From positions 98,787,942-98,851,941 of the forward strand of contig CM076197.1 of NCBI GenBank assembly GCA_038277395.1: a stretch of 64,000 nt of DNA. Direction: 5' to 3'. Positions 10,733-22,671 of this stretch are shown here, piece by piece. Source of the stretch: Dryocosmus kuriphilus (taxonomy: Eukaryota; Arthropoda; Insecta; Hymenoptera; Cynipidae). The notes under the pieces were generated by a model that was not told the DNA's origin, did no database searches, and worked only from the letters and a program-made list of their open reading frames with translations. The translations under genes were made by a program, and so were the position numbers. Numbering within the stretch: the first letter of the stretch is position 1; each line of letters begins with the position of its first letter.

Positions 10733-11107
10733 TTAACGTTTTCCGATGTCATCTGCGTTATCGAAATCGATATCTCTAAGCAGGCACGAATATACGTGTA
10801 TGTAGGTAGATGTATATATGGTTCCGTTGGCGGTAACTATTAGAGCCTGGAGCGGTATTACTGGCGCAATATTCAAATCCATGCCAGGATGCGATGGAGT
10901 AATGTCTGCTTCGTATAGATTGCTCGCCTTAGGGCGTTCGCCCAACGCGTTCCGCGAATCACAATAATTCCAATATTGCCTTCTGTATACGCTGATCATT
11001 TCGCTAAGTACAATTGAAATGCGACGACAAGGGAATTCAGAAATGCGCCACGAATTTCCCTCACTTCCCGTCATTTGATTAATCTTGACGTCAACAGGCT
11101 TTCTCAT
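10733..11107 (-). CDS. Unrecognised 124-codon open frame in a unique, more GC-rich island (doubtful CDS)
   Basis: On the minus strand an open frame runs from ATG at 11107 to a stop at 10733. It starts MRKPVDVKINQMTGSEGNSW and is mixed in composition. Unlike the surrounding repeat DNA, this stretch has balanced base composition, no internal repeats and no similarity to other parts of the window. I do not recognise any domain, signal peptide or membrane segment. It could be a host exon, part of an old element, or conserved non-coding DNA that happens to be open. No splice sites, TATA box or polyadenylation signal were established. Confidence 0.25.
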   Translation of the reverse strand: MRKPVDVKINQMTGSEGNSWRISEFPCRRISIVLSEMISVYRRQYWNYCDSRNALGERPKASNLYEADITPSHPGMDLNIAPVIPLQALIVTANGTIYTSTYIHVYSCLLRDIDFDNADDIGKR

Positions 11108-11376
11108 ATCATTTCAGAAGGATACATCATTTGAGGAAGGTCGAAAATAGAATGCGATATTTCAATTTTCCTTCTTAAAAACAGAATCCCGCTTTTATTT
11201 TAAAGTCTGCTTTCAAACGTTTTTAAGATTTCAGTAATGAATTTCCTTTTAATAATTCATAAAAGAATTCCGCTTGTTTTATTGACTCACTGTGAAGTAA
11301 AATGTGTAACAAATAAAAAAATATAAAAATGTAAATAATAATAATCTTAATAATAATAATCAATAACTGTATTTTG
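11108..11376. other. AT-rich DNA, no gene seen
   Basis: It includes a short (TAA)n-like run near 11337-11362. Nothing else was recognised. Confidence 0.5.
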
Positions 11377-11378
11377 AT

Positions 11379-11549
11379 GCTAGGGTTTTTAACCAAGATT
11401 TTTAAATTTAATTTCTTGGTGTTAATGGTTTGATCTACTGGTCACGAGGAAATGCACTAAAGATATTAAAATATCTAGTGTGTGAAAAAATTCTCTCTAG
11501 CTCTGCTGGGAATTGAACCCAGGTCTTCAGATTGCCGGTCTGGTGCTCG
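11379..11549 (-). mobile_element. tRNA-headed SINE-like element, copy 1 (minus)
   Basis: Read on the minus strand, the tRNA-like head is truncated at its 5' end, keeping GAGCACCAGACCGGCAATC and the B-box arm CTGGGTTCAATTCCCAG. It is followed by CTAGAGAGAATTTTTTCACA and a body ending ...GGTTAAAAACCCTAGCA. The body is shared with copies 3 and 4. It lies head to head with copy 2, with only a few bases between them. Confidence 0.7.
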
Positions 11550-11554
11550 ATCCC

Positions 11555-11711
11555 CTCCGCAGCTTAGGGATTAGAGCACCAGACTGTCAATCTGTAGACC
11601 TGGGTTCGATTCCCAGCAGAACTAGAGAAGAATTTTTCCTTTCAAAGTTATTGTAAAAAGAACGTTATTGTTTTAGACTAGAAGAACGAAAACACTGTCA
11701 ATTCCATCGAC
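11555..11711 (+). mobile_element. tRNA-headed SINE-like element, copy 2 (plus)
   Basis: The head CTCCGCAGCTTAGGGATTAG, GAGCACCAGACTGTCAATCTG and CTGGGTTCGATTCCCAG folds as a tRNA-like cloverleaf with a 17-nt T arm (CTGGG/CCCAG). The anticodon-loop position reads GTC. The body has TTTTAGACTAGAAGAACG and AACACTGTCAATTCCATCG, as in copy 3. It is truncated in the body compared with copy 3. Confidence 0.7.
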
Positions 11712-11818
11712 TAATGATATGGCTCCACACACCTAGTCAAATTTAATTTATATAGAATACAGTAATTACATTCGCTTTTACGGTGTTAGCTTTGAAAGAA
11801 ATAATGAATCTCAATTTT

Positions 11819-12040
11819 CTCCGTAACTTAAGAGTTAGAGCACCAGGCTGGCAATCTGTAGACCTGGGTTCGATTCCCAGCGGGGCTAGAGAGGAATTCT
11901 TTAAAAAATTTAATCAAACAAAAAGCGTTTTTGTTTTAGATTAGAAGAATAAAAACACTGTCAATTCCATCGTGACCAGTAGATCGAAACATTAAAATTA
12001 GGAAATTAAAATTAAAAATCCTGGTTAAAAACCCTAACAT
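11819..12040 (+). mobile_element. tRNA-headed SINE-like element, copy 3 (plus)
   Basis: CTCCGTAACTTAAGAGTTAG starts the head. The anticodon-arm loop CTGGCAA would give GGC, and the T arm is CTGGGTTCGATTCCCAG followed by CGGGGCTA. The consensus of the copies (AGCTCCG paired with CGGAGCT) forms a 7-bp acceptor stem, pointing to a tRNA ancestor, perhaps an alanine-type GGC tRNA. The body runs through GTGACCAGTAGATCGAAAC to CTGGTTAAAAACCCTAACA. Acceptor-stem mismatches argue against a working tRNA gene. Confidence 0.75.
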
Positions 12041-12134
12041 TAAAATAAAATTTTATCATAAGATTGGAACTCACCTGCAGGTTAGACATTTCGTCAAAAT
12101 GCACCTGCAGGACTCTGTTAAGAATGAATCCCGT

Positions 12135-12308
12135 CTGTCCGTATCTTAGTGCACCTGCGACTGTCCATCTGAAGACCTGGGTTCGATTCCCAACGGACTT
12201 AGAGAGAATTTTTTCACAGAATAGATATTTTAAAATCTTTTGTGCATTTACTCATGACCAATAGATCAAAACACTAACATCGAGAAATTAAATAATCAAT
12301 AATCTTGA
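12135..12308 (+). mobile_element. tRNA-headed SINE-like element, copy 4 (plus)
   Basis: The degenerate head (TGTCCGTATCTTAGTGCACC) has a kept B box (CCTGGGTTCGATTCCCAAC), then TTAGAGAGAATTTTTTCACA and a body with CATGACCAATAGATCAAAAC. It is the most diverged of the four copies. A 66-codon open frame across it is incidental. Confidence 0.65.
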
Positions 12309-13073
12309 AGATTAGAGACTTTTCCGAATTTTATTACTCCATTGAAGTTTTCATTTTAATTGGTTCATTTCTGCACCAAAATGAAAGATCAGTCGGGCGA
12401 AGCCAAAAAATGAAACAATTTCTATGAATTAAAAAAAAAATGGAGTTACAAAAATTTCGTTAGGAACAAAGAACAAACCTTATTGAACTTATCATTTACA
12501 AATATCTATATATACTAGTATAACAATAAGCATTTTTTAATACAAAAGTAAAAATTCCATTGCAAAAGCTTAGACAGATACTTTCGCTTTCTTCTTATTA
12601 TATTAATAAGAAACAACAGTTTTGTGTTTATAACTTGGACCTATAATTAATCCGCATGAGAAATTGAAAATGAATCGCAAAATTTTCATGTATTATTTGT
12701 AGAAATCCTGAGAAGTATTTGCTGTTAAATAAATAATAGTTGATTAATTCCCCCCCCCCCCCCCCCCCCCCCCCCAACCACCAGAAAAAGGTGGCGAGTG
12801 TGACCGGTAGAGGATGTGACCTTTCATTTTAAAGTAAAAATAAATATGATTTTAAAGAATGTGGAATAAAATCGTAAAAATTCGAAACTTAAAAAAAAAT
12901 GTTTTTTTGAAAAAAAATAGAAATCCTTTAATTTCCTGACTTCCGTCGATTTATTTTTCATTCGGTTACTAAAATAAATAAGTTTACACAAAAACTTTAA
13001 AGAAATAATCCAAATTTGTAAAAGTCCCTAAACTGGAAGACTAAATTTAAAAAAAATATATTATAAGTAAAAC
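12309..13073. other. AT-rich DNA with a 26-C tract, no gene
   Basis: The only notable feature is the uninterrupted C run at 12750-12775. The rest is AT-rich without recognised elements. Confidence 0.55.
12750..12775. repeat. Poly-C tract, 26 bases
   Basis: Twenty-six consecutive C residues. Similar tracts occur at 58274-58295 and 63941-63962 (22 each). The true length is uncertain because homopolymers are error-prone in sequencing. Confidence 0.85.
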
Positions 13074-15740
13074 ACTGCTCTCTAAATCTGAAATAGTGAG
13101 TTTCACTATTTCATAGTCAATTTTCACTATTTCAATTTAAAGAAAGTGGGTCACTATGAAATAGTGAAATTGACTGTTTCATATAGTCGATTTCACTCAT
13201 TTTAATGGTGGATTTCACCAAATCAAACAGGAAATTAGCTACAGTCGCAGTATTCACTCATCTACTTTTTTTCAATTTTACAAAAATAAACATTGTGCCA
13301 ATTTTTTAAAAACCGCGACTAATAAAAAATAACGAAAAAATAAATACTGAATATACAAATTAAAGGAAAAGAAAATTGCCGAAAATAAAAATTGACGAAT
13401 TACAAAATTTCCGAAATTTGAAATAACGACAAAATTTTTAATTATAAAAAAATCTTGAATTATGCATATAGCGAATTTTAAAATACCCAAAATTACAATG
13501 TCCGAATTATAAAATTTGCGAATCATAATATTAGTGAATTATACAATTATTTAGTGTTTAATTTCCCCAAATTCTTCAATTCCCGAAATTTGAAACTGCC
13601 GAAATTTAAAATTGTCGAATTTCAAAATTTTCTATATTTAAAATTGACGAAAATGAATACTGAATTAAAAAATAAAATATCTAAGTATGGGAGTATTTAA
13701 TAATAAAAAAAAAATACAGAATATACAAATTAATGAAAAAGGAAATTACCGAAATTAAAAATTGACGGATTATAGAATTTTCGAAATTTAAAATAACGAC
13801 AAAATTTTTAATTATCGAGAAATAAAAATCTCGAATTATGCAAATAACAAATTAAAAAATATCCGAAATTAAAATTTACCGAATTATACAATTTGCGAAT
13901 TATGAAATTAACGAATTATTAATTTCCCCCAATTTCTTAAGTCCCCGAAATTTAAAATTTTCGAAATTTCAAATTTTCGATACTTCAAATTGAAGAAAAT
14001 AAACATTGAATTAAGAAATAAAATATTTAATTATGGGACTAATAAAAAATAATGAAAAAAAAATACCGAATATACAAATTAACGCAATAGGAAATTGCCG
14101 AAAAAAATTGACGAATTATAAAATTTCCGAAACTTAAAATAAAGACAAGATTTTTAATTATAGAAAAATAAAACTCTCAAATTATGCAAATAACGAATTT
14201 CAAAATATCCGAAGTTAAAATTTATCAAATTATAAAACTTGCGAATTATAAAATTAATGAATAATTAATTTCCCCCAAATTCTTAAATTCCGGATATTAC
14301 AATCTGCCGAGAAATAAAAATATTTTAAAATGACGAAAAAATATTGAATTAAAAAATAAAATATACAATTATTTATTAAATAATTATATAGATATTTTAT
14401 CTTTTAATTGAATATTTCTTTTGGTCAATTTTATATATCGACAATTTTAAATATCGACAATTTTGAAATATGACAATTTTAAATATAGGGAATTTAAGAA
14501 TTTGTAGAATATAAATCATTCTTCAATTCTATAATTCGTTAATATTATAATTCATAAATTTTATGATTCCGTAAATTTTAATTTTGGATATTTTTTAATT
14601 CGTGAATTTTTATTTTCGGCAATTTTCTTTTTCATTAATTTGTATATTCGGCACTCATTTTGTCGTTATTTTTATTAATCCCTTTATTATGAATTAATAA
14701 ATAATTAAATATTTTAATTTCTAACTCAGTATTTATTTTCATCAATTTTAATAATCTACAATTTTGAATTACGACAATTTTAAATTTCGGGAATTTAAGA
14801 ATTTGGGGGCAATTAATAATTCTTTAAATCTATAATTCGCTGATATTAGAATTCACAAATTTTGTAATTCGATCAATTTTAATTTCGAATATTTTTAAAC
14901 TCTTTATTTACATACTTCAAGACTTTTATTTTTGGACAGTTGAAAATTTTGTCGTTTCTTATATTTTGGAATTTTATAACTCGTCAATTTTTATTTTCAT
15001 TTTTCTTTTCGTTCATTCGTTTATTCGGTATTAGTTTTTCGCTATTTTTGATTAGTGTCTTTATAATTAATTAATAAATAAATAAATTTTTTTTTTAAGT
15101 ATCGACAATTTTAAATTTCGACGATTTTAAATTCCCGGAATTTAAGTATTTGGGGGTAATAAATAATTCGTTAATATTATAATTTGCAAATTTTCTAATT
15201 TGGTAAATTTTAATTTCGGATATTTTTAAATTCGTCATTTGCGTAATTCGAGATTTTTATTTTTGGTCCACAGTGGGTCCACACTGATATTCAATAAATA
15301 TTTTCACAAATAGACGAATAACAAAAATGATAAATTTCAATATATTTCAGGCAATTATGAAAATTTTTATATAAATTACCGGTGCTTTATCATATATAAA
15401 CATTTTTTTAACAAAGTTTAATAAAAGAAGTTTTCATTGATAAAAAACTGAAATAGTTCTTAATTACACAAAAATCGTGTTTGATATATTTTTTCAAAAT
15501 AATTTTATGACACGAGTTATTTATTCTTACAATTATATTATTAACTTTCAAAGTTGTCCGATCAAAAATAAGGCTTTGAGGTTATAGTTTCCTTCATTTT
15601 TTTCCACTATATCAGTTAATTACTTTTCACTAATTCAAATAGTGAAAGAAACTAATTCTACTATTTCAATAGCGAAATAACTTTCACTAATTCAAATAGT
15701 GAAATTTTCACTATTTCAGTTTTAAAGAGTGAGTACCAGT
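13074..15740. mobile_element. Giant fold-back element with GAAATAGTGAAA-word ends
   Basis: The left end (ACTGCTCTCTAAATCTGAAATAGTG, given here only by its ends ACTGCTCTC and GAAATAGTG) is matched in reverse complement at 15700-15740. Both ends carry repeated words TTTCACTATTTC/GAAATAGTGAAA (13090-13240 and 15610-15725). The interior has three direct copies of a ~340-360-bp A-rich unit (starting near 13316, 13690 and 14036 with GACTAATAAAAAATAA or similar) and then degenerate inverted copies from ~14390 to ~15260. The axis is near 14380. It is non-coding. The 15260-15600 stretch is not part of the mirrored repeat. Confidence 0.7.
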
Positions 15741-16523
15741 ACATAATAGAATTCATTTTTAAAAAATCGAATACTGAAACACCTTTAATACCACTAAAAA
15801 CATTTACAATATGGTATAAACTGTTCAAAAAGTATGCCTTTCTAAATTTTTATTTAATTAAAGGCCTTGACTAAGCGAACCGAAATGGAAAAAGGTTTTC
15901 CTAGCCTGTCATAGTTTAATAGTCTCAACTCTTTGTCAATTACATTTATAAAAATAAATTATCATTTAATGACTTTCGTTTATATTTTAAATACGAGTTT
16001 GAATGTGAAGGAAGTATTATTAGAAGCTTTTTCCTCAAATTCATTATCGTCTGCATACATCAGGAATGCCGGGACCATATATAATCTGAACATAAACACA
16101 GTAATTCATCGCAACAATCTGTACATGCTTTACATTATTTATTGTGTTTACTACAGCAAATAATAGGTCCAATGAAAAAACTCAAGTTGAGGAAAAAAAT
16201 TACAAAAATTCTTGATAAGTACATTTTTCTTGACTGATATTCTATCAGAATCAGAGATAAGAGGGTAAGATTGTTAAATTTTCCAAAATTTGAATTATTA
16301 TTTTGTTCTGTTAACCAAAAATTTTTAGATACAATAATTTGCTAGATTTAAGAAAAAAATTGGTTTCAATTACCTAAAAACCAAAAAATTCTGTCAATGT
16401 GTATAATATAACATTAGAGAATCATGTTTAGATTCTTGATAAATATTTGAGTCGGTCATTTATAGAGCACGGGAAAGTAAAGATTTCGCTCTTTTTAGCT
16501 GAATTCCACTATTAATAAATTAT

Positions 16524-16528
<5 letters not shown>
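15741..16528. other. AT-rich DNA, no supported gene
   Basis: A 76-codon frame (15933-16163, plus) shows no recognised domain. No repeats were recognised. Confidence 0.45.

Positions 16529-16569
<41 letters not shown>
16529..16569. repeat. (AT)n microsatellite
   Basis: About 20 uninterrupted AT dinucleotides. Confidence 0.95.
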
Positions 16570-16570
<1 letters not shown>

Positions 16571-16639
16571 GCATTTATTTTATACAATTTATAAAATAAA
16601 AAATAAAAGCTACTGATTAGATCATACAATTGAGAAGAT

Positions 16640-17235
16640 TTTAGTAATTAAAATAGACAGGCTCTGAATTAAATTCAGGATCGGAGCATTTTAAATGCTA
16701 AAACCTTCTCAATTTTTAGGCTAAATTTTGAGTGTAAAAAAAATTTTATATCTTCAAAAAATTTTGAGGATAGCTTCCAAAGTTTTTAAAAATTATTTAT
16801 ATTTTTTTTGGTTTATAAAAATGAGATTTTGTCCTATAAAACTGACAATATTAGAATCTTACAAGACTTTCGATAATTGGTCATATTATGAAGATTATTG
16901 AAAAAAATGTATGTTAGCGATTTTCTTTAAATCGTGAGAATTATAAATTTTCTAATCATCATTTAATTCAGAGTCTGGCCATTTTAATTGATAAAATCTT
17001 CTTAATTTGTTTGATGTAAATTTTGAGCGGGAGAAACTTTATACAAGTTTTAAAAAAAATTCTCGGATATTTTAAAATGGTTTTAGTTTTTCGAGGTTTA
17101 TAAAAATAAGATTTTTGCCTAGAAAAACTGAAAATTATTGAAATCTCATAAGTTTTTTAAAAATCGAGCACATTATGTAGATTATAAAAAAAACTAACGA
17201 TAGCGATTTTTGTAAAATTCTGAGAATTGCGAATT
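16640..17235. repeat. Diverged tandem duplication (~305-bp unit)
   Basis: Two successive segments share, in order, a GAATTAAATTCAGG / TTAATTCAGAG start, AAATTTTGAG, GGTTTATAAAAAT, AAAACTGA and a ...GAGAATT(ATAA/GCGA)ATTTT end. The units begin near 16653 and 16960. Many substitutions and indels separate them, so the duplication is old. Confidence 0.6.
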
Positions 17236-18000
17236 TTTACACTCTCATCTCAATGAGAAGATATTAGTTTTATGTGAAAACTGACTTTCGCGAATTTCAT
17301 GAAATCTCGACGTTTCATGACCCCCTGAATCCGAAAAAACAGGTTTTACGTTGGTGTTTGTCTGTCGTTGTCGTTGACGCCGTTGTCGTTGTTGTCGTAG
17401 TCTGTCAGCACGATAACTTTCGAAGGACTAATCGGATTGGATTGCGTAAAAAGTAAGGACGAGTTCGTCAACCAGCAGGTTTTGACCAATGTTTCTGGTT
17501 TTATCCATCATAAATTCTTTCTAAAATTGATAAATTCAAATTTCCCGCCAAAATATGTAAGATATGAAAAAAATCATATTAAATAAAGTTGTTCAGCTCA
17601 AAAATATCTACATATTTAGTCTCTACCATTTCCTCGAAAAGACGCATGGTCCTTAAGTTATTCGTGAAATATGTTAATTCATATAAAAAAATCCACTTTT
17701 CCGCAAAAGTATGCGAGATACGAGAAAATATCAAGAAGCAGAATTATTCACCTTCCAAAGACCTACAAATTCTCTTAAAACCATTTTTTTATACAACCCA
17801 TACTTTATTCATTAAACATATAATACTGTTCTTTTAATCAAAAAATACGTTACTATAAAGTCAATGAATAGTTATTAAAAGTTATTGAAAAATGTGCTCA
17901 CTACTCAGGCGCATTCTCATCACGTTTCTCGCGCTCACCAATCAATGAAATTATATCTAAAATGTAATTTTCTTAATTTTTTACATAGTTTGGCTGAAAA
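17236..18000 (+). mobile_element. CATTCTCAT-family element copy
   Basis: It starts ACTCTCATCTCAATGAGAAG and has the core GACTTTCGCGAATTTCATGA, (GTCGTT)n, GATAACTTTCGAAGGACTAA and CGAGTTCGTCAACCAGCAGG, then the AT-rich block with GATACGAGAAAATATC. A degenerate GC block with CTCGCGCTCACC is seen near 17900-17945. Confidence 0.65.
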
Positions 18001-21000
18001 ATGCAATTTTTTACATTCTCATCAAAGAAGGTATTAAATTTATGTAAAATTTGACTTTCGCAGATTTCATGAAATCTCCACGTTTTGGGACACCCTGAGT
18101 CAGAAAAAACAGTTTTTATGACGGTGTCTGTCTGTCTGTGTCGTCGACGTTCGTCGTCGTCTGTGATCGCGATAACTTTCGAAGGACTGATCGGATTGGA
18201 GTGCACTTTGGTGCACTTCTGTGAGGGGTAAAAAGAAAGGACGAGTTCGTTAACCAGCGGTGTTTGACCAACAGTCATGGCTTGATCCATCAAAAACGGT
18301 TTTCACAAAATCAAGAAATCCATTTTCCGGCTAAACTATGAGAGATACAAAAAAAAATGTTAGAAAGTGAAATTGTTCATCTCAAAAATCTACAAATTTT
18401 GTCTTAACCATTTTTTGATAAAATGAACGGTTTTTGTTTTAATCAAGAAAACGCTATTAAAATTAAAAAACTCTCGTTTCCCGCCAAAATATTCAAGATA
18501 CAAAAAAATGGTAAAGCACAAAGTTGTTCAATTCAAAAATATCTAAAAATTTTGTTTTAACCATTTTTTGATAAAATGCACGGTTTTTGTTTTAATCGAT
18601 AAAACGTTATTAAAAATAAAAAATTCCAAATTTCCCTCCAAACTATGCAAGATACGGAAAAATAATGATAAACAAAGTTGCTCGCCTCAAAAAGGTCTAC
18701 ATATTTGTTCTCTACCATTTTTTTAAGCAGACGCGTAGTTTTTGAGTTATTGGTGAAATATGTTATGAAATATAAAGAAAACCACTTTTCAGCACAACTA
18801 TGCAAGATATCAGAAAATATTAACAAGCAGAATTGTTCACCTTGGAAAGAGCTACAAAATTTATTTATAAGACTTATCGTTTTACTTTTAAGAATCGAAA
18901 TCCTGTATTGTGAAAATTTGGAGAATCACTAAAAAACTTTACCAATCTACAATGTGTTTTAAAAAAATATAATTATCGAGCGCGAAGCGCGAGTCTCATG
19001 ATGAGAATGTATTCCTTAAGGGCGATAGAGCGCTGAGTAAAATAATTTCTTTTGTAATTTTTAATTTAAAGGTTTATACGATTCATAAACACCGAGCGCG
19101 TAGCGCGAGGTGAATGATCTATCGAGCGCGAAGCGCGAGTGCCAATAGATGCGCGCCCCAGGCGCGCTCATACTTTGCGCGAAGCGCGCGAAAAAATTAA
19201 ATTTTAATGAGAAATACGACTTTTATTTGAGTAGAAAAGGTTCATCATTTAGAGTGTTTGTTTAAAATAAGAAACGTTCATTATTCAATGATTTTTTTTT
19301 AAAGAAGAGGTTCATTGTTCAATGTTTTTTTAATAGAAGAGGTTCATTATTCAATGATTTTTTTAAAAGAAAGGGTTCATTATTGAAAGTTTTTTACATT
19401 CTCATTAGAGAAGGTATTAGATTTATGTAAAATTTGACTTTCGCGGATTTCATGAAATCTCCACGTTTTGAGACACCCTGAGCCAGAAAAAAACGGTTTT
19501 TACGACGGTGTCTGTCTGTCTGTTGTCGTCGTCGTTGTCGTCGTTGTCGTTGTCGTTGGCGTTGTCGTCGTCTGCGATCGCGATAACTTTCGAAGGACTA
19601 ATCGGATTGGAGTGCGCTTCGGTACACTTGTGTAAGGGGTAGAAGGAAAGGACGAGTTCGTTAACCAGCAGTTTCTGACCAACAGTTATGGTTTTAGCCA
19701 TCAAAAACGGTTTTCACAAAATCAAAAAGTCCATTTTCCGGCTAAACTATGAGAGATACAAAAAAAATGTCAGAAAGAAAAATTGTTCATCTCAAAAAAA
19801 CCTACAAATTTTTTCTTAACCGTTTTTTGATAAAATGAACGGTTTTTGTTTTAATCGATAAAACGTTATTAAAAATAAAAAATTCCAAATTTCCCTCCAA
19901 ACTATGCAAGATACGGAAAAATAATGATAAACAAAGTTGCTCGCCTCAGAAAGGTCTACATATTTGTTCTCTACCATTTTTTTAAGCAGACGCGTAGTTT
20001 TTGAGTTATTGGTGAAATATGTTATGAAATATAAAGAAAACCACTTTTCAGCACAACTATGCAAGATATCAGAAAATATTAACAAGCAGAATTGTTCACC
20101 TTGGAAAGAGCTACAAAATTTATTTATAAGACTTATCGTTTTACTTTTAAGAATCGAAATCCTGTATTGTGAAAATTTGGAGAATCACTAAAAAACTTTA
20201 CCAATCTACAATGTGTTTTAAAAAAATATAATTATTGAGCGCGAAGCGCGAGTCTCATGATGAGAATGTATTCCTTAAGGGCGATAGAGCGCTGAGTAAA
20301 ATAATTTCTTTTGTAATTTTTAATTTAAAGGTTTATACGATTCATAAACACCGAGCGCGTAGCGCGAGGTGAATGATCTATCGAGCGCGAAGCGCGAGTG
20401 CCAATAGATGCGCGCCCCAGGCGCGCTCATACTTTGCGCGAAGCGCGCGAAAAATTAAATTTTAATGAGAAATACGACTTTTTTTTGAGTAGAAAAGGTT
20501 CATCATTCAGAGTGTTTGTTTAAAATAAGAAACGTTCATTATTCAATGATTTTTTTTTAAAGAAGAGGTTCATTGTTCAATGTTTTTTTAATAGAAGAGG
20601 TTCATTATTCAATGATTTTTTTAAAAGAAAGGGTTCATTATTGAAAGTTTTTTACATTCTCATTAGAGAAGGTATTAGATTTATGTAAAATTTGACTTTC
20701 GCGGATTTCATGAAATCTCCACGTTTTGAGACACCCTGAGCCAGAAAAAACGGTTTTTACGACGGTGTCTGTCTGTCTGTTGTCGTCGTCGTTGTCGTCG
20801 TTGTCGTTGTCATTGGCGTTGTCGTCGTCTGCGATCGCGATAACTTTCGAAGGACTAATCGGATTGGAGTGCGCTTCGGTACACTTGTGTAAGGGGTAGA
20901 AGGAAAGGACGAGTTCGTTAACCAGCAGTTTCTGACCAACAGTTATGGTTTTAGCCATCAAAAACGGTTTTCACAAAATCAAAAAGTCCATTTTCCGGCT

Positions 21001-22671
21001 AAACTATGAGAGATACAAAAAAAATGTCAGAAAGAAAAATTGTTCATCTCAAAAAAATCTACAAATTTTTTCTTAACCGTTTTTTGATAAAATGAACAGT
21101 TTTTGTTTTTAATCAAGAAAACGTTATTAAAAATAAAAAATTCCAAAATTTTCGCCAAACTATGCAAGATACGGAAAAACAATTATAAACAAAGTTGCTC
21201 GCCTCAAAAGGGTCTACATATTTGCTCTCTATCATTTTTTTAAGCAGACGCGTAGTTTTTGAGTTATTGGTGAAATATGTTATGAAACATAAAGAAAACC
21301 ACTTTTCAACACAACTATGCAAGATATGAGAAAATATTAACAAGCAGAATTATTCACCTTGGAAAGAGCTACACAATTTATTTATAAGACTTATCGTTTT
21401 ACTTTTAAGAATCGAAATCCTGTATTGTGAAAATTTGGAAAATCACTAAAAAACTTTACCAATCTACAATGTGTTTTAAAAAAATATAATTATTGAGCGC
21501 GAAGCGCGAGTCTCATGATGAGAATGTATTCCTTAAGGGCGATAGAGCGCTGAGTAAAATAATTTCTTTTGTAATTTTTAATTTAAAGGTTTATACGATT
21601 CATAAACACCGAGCGCGTAGCGCGAGGTGAATGATCTATCGAGCGCGAAGCGCGAGTGCCAATAGATGCGCGCCCCAGGCGCGCTCATACTTTGCGCGAA
21701 GCGCGCGAAAAATTAAATTTTAATGAGAAATACGACTTTTATTTGAGTAGAAAAGGTTCATCATTTAGAGTGTTTGTTTAAAATAAGAAACGTTCATTAT
21801 TCAATGATTTTTTTAAAAGAAAGGGTTCATTATTGAAAGTTTTTTACATTCTCATTAGAGAAGGTATTAGATTTATGTAAAATTTGACTTTCGCGGATTT
21901 CATGAAATCTCCACGTTTTGAGACACCCTGAGCCAGAAAAAACGGTTTTTACGACGGTGTCTGTCTGTCTGTTGTCGTCGTCGTTGTCGTCGTTGTCGTT
22001 GTCGTTGGCGTTGTCGTCGTCTGCGATCGCGATAACTTTCGAAGGACTAATCGGATTGGAGTGCGCTTCGGTACACTTGTGTAAGGGGTAGAAGGAAAGG
22101 ACGAGTTCGTTAACCAGCAGTTTCTGACCAACAGTTATGGTTTTAGCCATCAAAAACGGTTTTCACAAAATCAAAAAGTCCATTTTCCGGCTAAACTATG
22201 AGAGATATACAAAAAAAATGTCAGAAAGAAAAATTGTTCATCTCAAAAAAATCTACAAATTTTTTCTTAACCGTTTTTTGATAAAATGAACTGTTTTTGT
22301 TTTAATCAAGAAAACGTTATTAGAAATAAAAAATTCCAAAATTTTCGCCAAACTATGCAAGATACGGAAAAACAATTATAAACAAAGTTGCTCGCCTCAA
22401 AAGGGTCTACATATTTGCTCTCTATCATTTTTTTAAGCAGACGCGTAGTTTTTGAGTTATTGGTGAAATATGTTATGAAACATAAAGAAAACCACTTTTC
22501 AACACAACTATGCAAGATATGAGAAAATATTAACAAGCAGAATTATTCACCTTGGAAAGAGCTACACAATTTATTTATAAGACTTATCGTTTTACTTTTA
22601 AGAATCGAAATCCTGTATTGTGAAAATTTGGAAAATCACTAAAAAACTTTACCAATCTACAATGCGTTTTA
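18001..22671 (+). repeat. Tandem array of CATTCTCAT-family units (~1.2-1.4 kb each)
   Basis: Unit starts marked by ACATTCTCAT..GAAGGTATTA lie at 18012, 19396, 20654 and 21846. Each unit has: the TTTCGCGGATTTCATGAAAT core; a GTCGTC/GTCGTT microsatellite; GATAACTTTCGAAGGACTAA; two or more ~170-bp AT-rich sub-repeats (with CTATGCAAGATACGGAAAAA); a GC-rich palindrome block; and 2-4 copies of a ~37-bp GAGGTTCATTATTCAATG minisatellite. Neighbouring units are nearly identical over long stretches, so duplication is recent. Sub-repeats near 18600/19850 are of one subtype and those near 21150/22350 of another. Open frames rich in Asp/Asn or Thr come from the microsatellite. Confidence 0.85.
18976..19192. 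repeat. GC-rich block of GCGCGAAGCGCGAG self-complementary words
   Basis: Words CGAGCGCGAAGCGCGAG, CGAGCGCGTAGCGCGAG and TTGCGCGAAGCGCGCG, plus GCGCGCCCCAGGCGCGC, stand out in AT-rich DNA. The same block recurs at ~20236-20452, 21494-21712, inverted at 22690-22945, at 23938-24152 and 25156-25430, and degenerate and inverted at 59180-59350. Each word is a hairpin with a tiny loop. The role is unknown. Confidence 0.8.

Noticed and set aside
11498..12200. Four tRNA genes in a cluster
   Set aside because: Acceptor stems are mismatched, heads are truncated, and a common non-tRNA body follows each copy. A SINE-like family fits better.
19450..22153. Minus-strand frames rich in Asp/Asn (DNDNDDNDDD) or Thr runs, repeated in each array unit
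   Set aside because: They come from reading through the GTCGTC/GTCGTT microsatellite and conserved repeat flanks in different frames. There is no domain, and the same DNA is open in several frames.
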